From contig JAPTYO010000009.1 in the NCBI GenBank assembly GCA_036873135.1, positions 33,558,756 to 33,622,755 of the forward strand: a DNA stretch of 64,000 nt, given 5' to 3'. Made by a program: the position numbers and the translations under genes. Below, piece by piece: positions 59,640 to 64,000 of this stretch (its first letter is position 1; every line of letters starts with the position of its first letter). Under the pieces are notes generated by a model, which had not been told where the DNA came from, searched no databases, and saw only the letters and a program-made list of their open reading frames with translations. The stretch comes from Clarkia xantiana subsp. parviflora. Its lineage: Eukaryota > Streptophyta > Magnoliopsida > Myrtales > Onagraceae.

Positions 59640-60536
59640 GGGGGGATTTATATTTTCTCTATTTTGCTCTTATTTTTTAAAAAAATAAAATTTACAAAAC
59701 AACTTTTTACTTCTCGGGACTTCTTTCGGAGAAGAACTTGGCAGACTGAGTTAGTATATGTCGACCGGGTTGACGTCTCAAATTGACCTCATGACAATAA
59801 TGTCTTTTTTGCTTGACAGCACATCTGATATGCGCCCTTTGTTTTCTTTATATTGTTGAAGGTTGATCTCAACAAGAGATGTCCTACGGTTAGAACCCAT
59901 CGAGTTAAGCTTACCACATGATGGGTGAATGGCCTGGCTCGGGAAGGCGTATGTATTCCATGCATGAAGATCCTTTGAAACGGCGAGTCTCATGGCTGGA
60001 AATTTCAGGGTCATGCTTTCTAGTGAAATGTGTTGTCTCATTTGTTGGGACAAGACATGGATTTCTTTATTTGATCACTAGTTTTTTTGAATCCTTCATC
60101 GACCGCCTTGATGGACCCGATGGTCAATGACTTTATCGTTTGTGTGCTTTGTTAGGAACATTATCTTTGCTGAGACCCAATTTTTCAGATTGTTGGAATC
60201 AATATCAGAAAAATAATAAAGGGATTTACTTATATTAAATAGATCACGACAATATCCACATTTCCTTGGCAGGGCTCGTGATCTTGCCACGCAAGGAGTA
60301 CATAATTTTAAAAAATTATTTAGTGATGAAATAACAAACAGATATAGTGCTAAGAGAAATCATGAAGCCGAAGGGGGGTTGATGTTAGCTGGCGGAACCG
60401 CATTAAGAATCAATAGCTTATGGTCAATGAGATCCTGGATATTGTGTCTTAAACGACTGCATTTTTCTATTGAGTTCCCCGTCACTCTCATATGGAATTC
60501 ACACTTTGAATCTGATTCGTTATTGGGTACTTTTGA
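59640..60536 (-). other. Ogre-B region after gag, no recognised gene
   Basis: Aligns with Ogre-A 30870-31640. Short minus-strand frames (about 59778-60053) have partial counterparts in Ogre-A (AFPSQ-IHP) but I do not recognise a protein. No RT or IN motif. Confidence 0.45.
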
Positions 60537-61892
60537 TCATGGCCTCAAAATTTCAGGGCCAATGAGGCCCACCTTCTGGTATACTTCCGCCATTGACATA
60601 GGTAAGGGGGTGAAAGCCCAAGATTCTCGAGGCTTTTTGGCAGCTTGATCGCCTTGTCCACCTGCAAAGGACGATTGCGGGGGTGTGGGCGTTGTGAACA
60701 GCGGGTTCTGCATCTGGTAAACTGCACTGACAGTTGCATCCTCTGGGGATGATATTTTAGCGCCACCCTTTTTCAGACCGTCTCCTTGGTAACTTTTGAG
60801 GGGATCTTCAATCTTCCCCATCCGGATCCCTTGTTCGATCATCTCTCCGATTTCACCAAGTCGGTGAATTTTGCAGAAACATGTCCCAATAAATGAGAGT
60901 ATTATGCTCCCTTTAGAGTTCCAATGAACATGGATACTGCTTCGGTGTCTTCCAGAGGTGGTCGGACTCCGGAGACCTTTTCTCTCCACTCCTGCATATA
61001 GCTCCTGAAGGATTGTCCGGCAGTCATCTCCTTGCCCTGAAGATCCATGCGGGTTGGAGCAGTGTCCAGATTGAACTTATATTGGCGAACGAAAACGTTA
61101 GCCATTTCCTCCCATGTTGAATATCGTCGGCCTTCAAGCTGACGAACCAAACCAAAGCTGCTCCTTTCAAACTTTCCTGGAATGTCTGGATCAGGAACTT
61201 CTCGTACTGCTGATAAGGCGACATCTTCGCAACATAAATCCGCAGGTGGACTATAGGATTACCGGTGCCATCATACTTCTCAGAGTCAGTTACCTTGAAT
61301 TTCTCCGGCCTTGACATCTTAGGAAAAAGGCACAGATCAGAATAACCAATGCCTCCGTATTGGTCAAGACCGGAAAAAGCCTTCAACTTATCCTCCATCT
61401 TCTTCAGGCGGCGATCTTGTTCAGATTCGATAACAGATTGTGATCCTTTCACGCCCCCTGGTTGACATGCCCATATATTATGGTCGGGTTTGGGACAACA
61501 TACGACTTTGGTAAAGTTTAATCGGGAATGACCAAAACAGGGGGTTGATCTTGAGGGGCGTCCACCGTGGCGTTGGTAAGCACGGTGACGGATGGCATTA
61601 TAGGTCGTGTGTTCGCCACATGTATTGTCGAGGAGTTTGGACTCGAGGTCTCTATCAGTAGGGCCGGGTTTGGCATATTGATGGTTGATCGAGCATCGAG
61701 GAGTGCCATGACGCGCTCCATGTTTGCCGACATGGATGCCATATCACGATGCATTTTGGCATTGACCATCTCGATCTCGGCTATTTGTTCCTCTTTTTGC
61801 TGGATCTTCTCAGCATTCTCCATATTAGTGGTTAATCTTGTGATTGTCAGTAGTACCTGCGGTGAAAATGCGATATTCAGAATATGGAACAC
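60537..61892 (-). pseudogene. Ogre-B gag pseudogene
   Basis: Minus-strand ATG at 61892; N-terminus to 61518 (ends DQPPVLVIPD), then a stop or shift, ESEQDRRLKKMEDK and the capsid-type region in 61452-61024 (MSRPEKFKV, YDGTGNPIVHL, QESLKGAALVWF), then 61150-60902 (EEMANVFVRQYKFNLD, AGQSFRSYMQEWREK) and 60989-60537. At least three frame changes. Confidence 0.82.
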
Positions 61893-62950
61893 AAAATATC
61901 ACGCATGATCGTTTTAAAAGTAATGTGTCATTCATTTCATCATCTTTTGGGAAAAAAAAATGTTTTGTGACTAAAATATGTTTCTAAGACACTTTACACA
62001 ACTGTGAAACTTGGTCAATGCGTGTCGAGTGCTTGCCCCAAAATCCGAGCGAAGGTAATGCAATAGTTTTTTTCAAAATGGATTCACTTTTTACCACTTG
62101 TTCAGACTTTGGAACGAGCACATAACTCGAACGTTTTTATCTGTCGCATTTCCAATGCTAAACGATTGTAGCACTCCACTCTACGCGGGCTTTCTCCGGT
62201 AGTCTTGTTTTGTCTTTATCATGCTAGTCCGGATCTGGTCAACGTCAGCCTTGAAAAATGGAAGGGCCGTGATACGGGGGCAATTGTACATTTTTCCCAT
62301 TCTTACCGAAAATGGTGTGTAAAGCGTTTTAGAAACGATGATTTGAATGACACATTTTTTTTGGGAAAAAATATGATGCATGCTTGAAACGTAAATTTCC
62401 ATTAATATGCGTTGTACAATTACATACGGTACAAAAATAAAGATTACAACGAGACCCATGTCCTATACATGAATAACTCTAAGGGACGAGAATTAAAAAA
62501 AAAAAAAAAAAAAAAAAAAGAAAGAACACACGCGAGTACGCATAGTGACAGGATCGAGGCTTCAGCGTTGCATTTTTGCTTTGTTCTACAAGGTATGTTC
62601 CACTGATAGGTTCTCGACAAGGTGGTTTCCTCCCCGTAAAAAGGGATCTCAGGACCTTCACGAGCGGGTGAGTTTTTTCGAGTCGTACCGGCGGCCCAGC
62701 CGCTCCGGTCGTACCCTTACTAAATCTCCGGGTTCCTAGTCGCCTTGGGTTTTAGGTGTTTTGGATATTTATTCTAAAGTGATGTGTGTGCAGGCTCAAA
62801 CAATTTCAACAAAGAAAAATGAGTAAGTAAAAAAAATAAATCCGCACCTATCACATAAAAACACAAAGTTAGAATAACGAAATTATACATGAATAAAACT
62901 AAAAAAGATGGAAAATAAGCAAATATACAAATCCCCAAACCCTCTAATGC
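61893..62950 (-). other. Ogre-B leader
   Basis: Non-coding region between gag start and PBS. It contains a poly-A run (62495-62519). Nothing else recognised. Confidence 0.55.
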
Positions 62951-62970
62951 GTCCCCAGCTGAGTCGCCAA
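62951..62970 (-). other. Ogre-B primer binding site
   Basis: Minus strand TTGGCGACTCAGCTGGGGAC, two bases inside the LTR. TGGCGACTC...GGGGA is the Ogre-type PBS, attributed to tRNA-Arg; it differs from the TGGCGCCGTC of Tat-1, 2 and 3. Confidence 0.82.
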
Positions 62971-62972
62971 AT

Positions 62973-64000
62973 TGTCAGACCTAAAATCTGACCTAGGCGA
63001 ATTACGTTTTGAAAACGTGGGTTTTGAAAGAGTCGCCACTAGTTAATTACGGCTAACTAGAAACCTAAATTACCTACGTAAATAACGATTTAAACACCTA
63101 AGCACATTATTTGGTCTACGATCATAAAATTTGAGTTCGGGGGTTCCGTTACGAATTAAGAAAATTATTTTTCTAATTACGCCCTTTCGGTACTTAATTA
63201 ACTTATTTGTCAATTTTAAAATTTAAACATGCTCGAATTAATCTAATGGTATCAAATTAAACTAATTTTCATGCGTAAATTATTAACGACAAACCTAAGC
63301 CTAAAACAAAACTATTAAACATCTAAAACTCCTAATTGAAATAAAATCTAAACAAAACTAAGCATGCTCAAAGTCATAATACAATTTAATCAATACATGT
63401 CATACACATATACGTACAATAAAACATGGTGTCTAATTAGATCTACATCTAAAATATTTAACTAACATAATATAATGGTAATTAAAATAATAATCAACAA
63501 CAGATAAGTAAACATGCATATAATTAAATAATTGTTCTTTTATACAAAATAATTAATTAATTAATTATTAAACAATAAAAAAACAAGCAAATAAGAGTAA
63601 CGGATAGAGAAAGTATACCTGCCCACAGAAGGAAACGATGACAGCAGCAGATTGATAACGACGACAGCAGCAGATGAAGAACGAGACAGCAGCGAAGGCA
63701 ACGGCGCCTCAGTGGTGGCGAATCGAGACCGGCAGAGGACAAGCGATCCGGCAACGACATCAGCGAAATCCAAGGCCAACGGCGAAGCAGGCCACGAGCA
63801 CAAGTACGGAGCTCCGGCGGAGGTTGGCGTGGATGCCGGGACAGGAATGGTAGAGCGAAGACGAGCAGCAAGGGCAGAGCTGGAGGTCACCGGCGCAGCA
63901 AAGGTTGAACTGGAGACCACGGCGCAAAGAAAAAAATACACAGAAGGGGGAGGAGAGATGAGAGTTCTGCACGTAAATCGAGTAGAATAATTTTTTATTA
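62973..64000 (-). repeat. Ogre-B 5-prime LTR, cut by the window edge
   Basis: Starts TGTCAGACCTAAAATCTGAC and matches the two solo LTRs; 1028 bp of an expected ~1750 are seen. The GC-rich stretch at 63620-63960 is the LTR counterpart of 57000-57660; frames there are not genes. Confidence 0.85.

Larger units (their letters stand above)
59431..64000 (-). mobile_element. Ogre-B, gag-only Ogre/Tat-type element, partial
   Basis: Right end: LTR from 62973 past the window edge, PBS at 62951-62970. Left end: hairpin array at 59431-59530, abutting Copia-2. Internal region has gag only. It aligns to Ogre-A over 59629-61983. The 3-prime LTR is missing on the left. Confidence 0.8.

Noticed and set aside
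63557..63990. Overlapping frames on both strands in the right LTR
   Set aside because: GC-rich LTR sequence; the equivalent part of the other LTRs is not conserved as protein.

Overview
The window is a block of nested plant transposable elements; I see no ordinary host gene, rRNA or tRNA gene. Evidence for a plant nuclear genome: Ty3/gypsy elements of Tat/Ogre type (PBS TGGCGCCGTC or TTGGCGACTC, PPT GACTCGGGGGCA, antisense extra ORFs, 3-prime tandem arrays), copia elements primed by initiator tRNA-Met (TGGTATCAGAGCC), and a hAT-like MITE. It looks like angiosperm heterochromatin. The species cannot be told. Names used here are local: Tat-1 to Tat-4, Copia-1, Copia-2, Ogre-A, Ogre-B.

Layout. 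Ogre-A (minus, gag-only internal region, oldest layer) occupies 1-597 and 30867-33153. Copia-1 (minus, 598-30861, TSD TACAG) is inserted in it and carries four later insertions: Tat-2 (minus, 2282-11220), an Ogre-type solo LTR (13846-15599, TSD CTTTG), Tat-1 (plus, 16333-27157, TSD ACGTT, nearly complete) and a MITE (28180-28817). Copia-2 (plus, from 33154, same family as Copia-1) also cuts Ogre-A and carries Tat-3 (minus, 34629-44613, TSD GGGTC), Tat-4 (plus, 46068-56285, TSD CCAAA) and a second solo LTR (56409-58167, TSD CATAT). Copia-2 is truncated near 59430, where it abuts Ogre-B (minus, 59431 to the window end, with its PBS and part of its 5-prime LTR).

Coding capacity is split. Tat-1 holds gag, PR, RT, RNase H and IN, broken by one single-base frameshift and one 34-bp duplication. 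Tat-3 has an almost intact PR-RT-RH-IN but no gag, and its LTRs are nearly identical (recent). Tat-4 and Tat-2 keep gag and PR and have lost RT and IN. All four Tat elements also carry, on the opposite strand near the 3-prime LTR, a spliced gene or its remnant; in Tat-1 and Tat-3 a TATA box lies upstream of it.

The feature I find most interesting is the zone where sense pol and the antisense gene converge. In Tat-1, Tat-3 and Tat-4 this zone is a tandem array, and Ogre-A has an array in its 3-prime region. In Ogre-A, Tat-1 and Tat-3 the repeat units contain short inverted repeats whose two arms change together from unit to unit, as if an RNA hairpin were conserved. All divergence, covariation and splice calls were made by eye.
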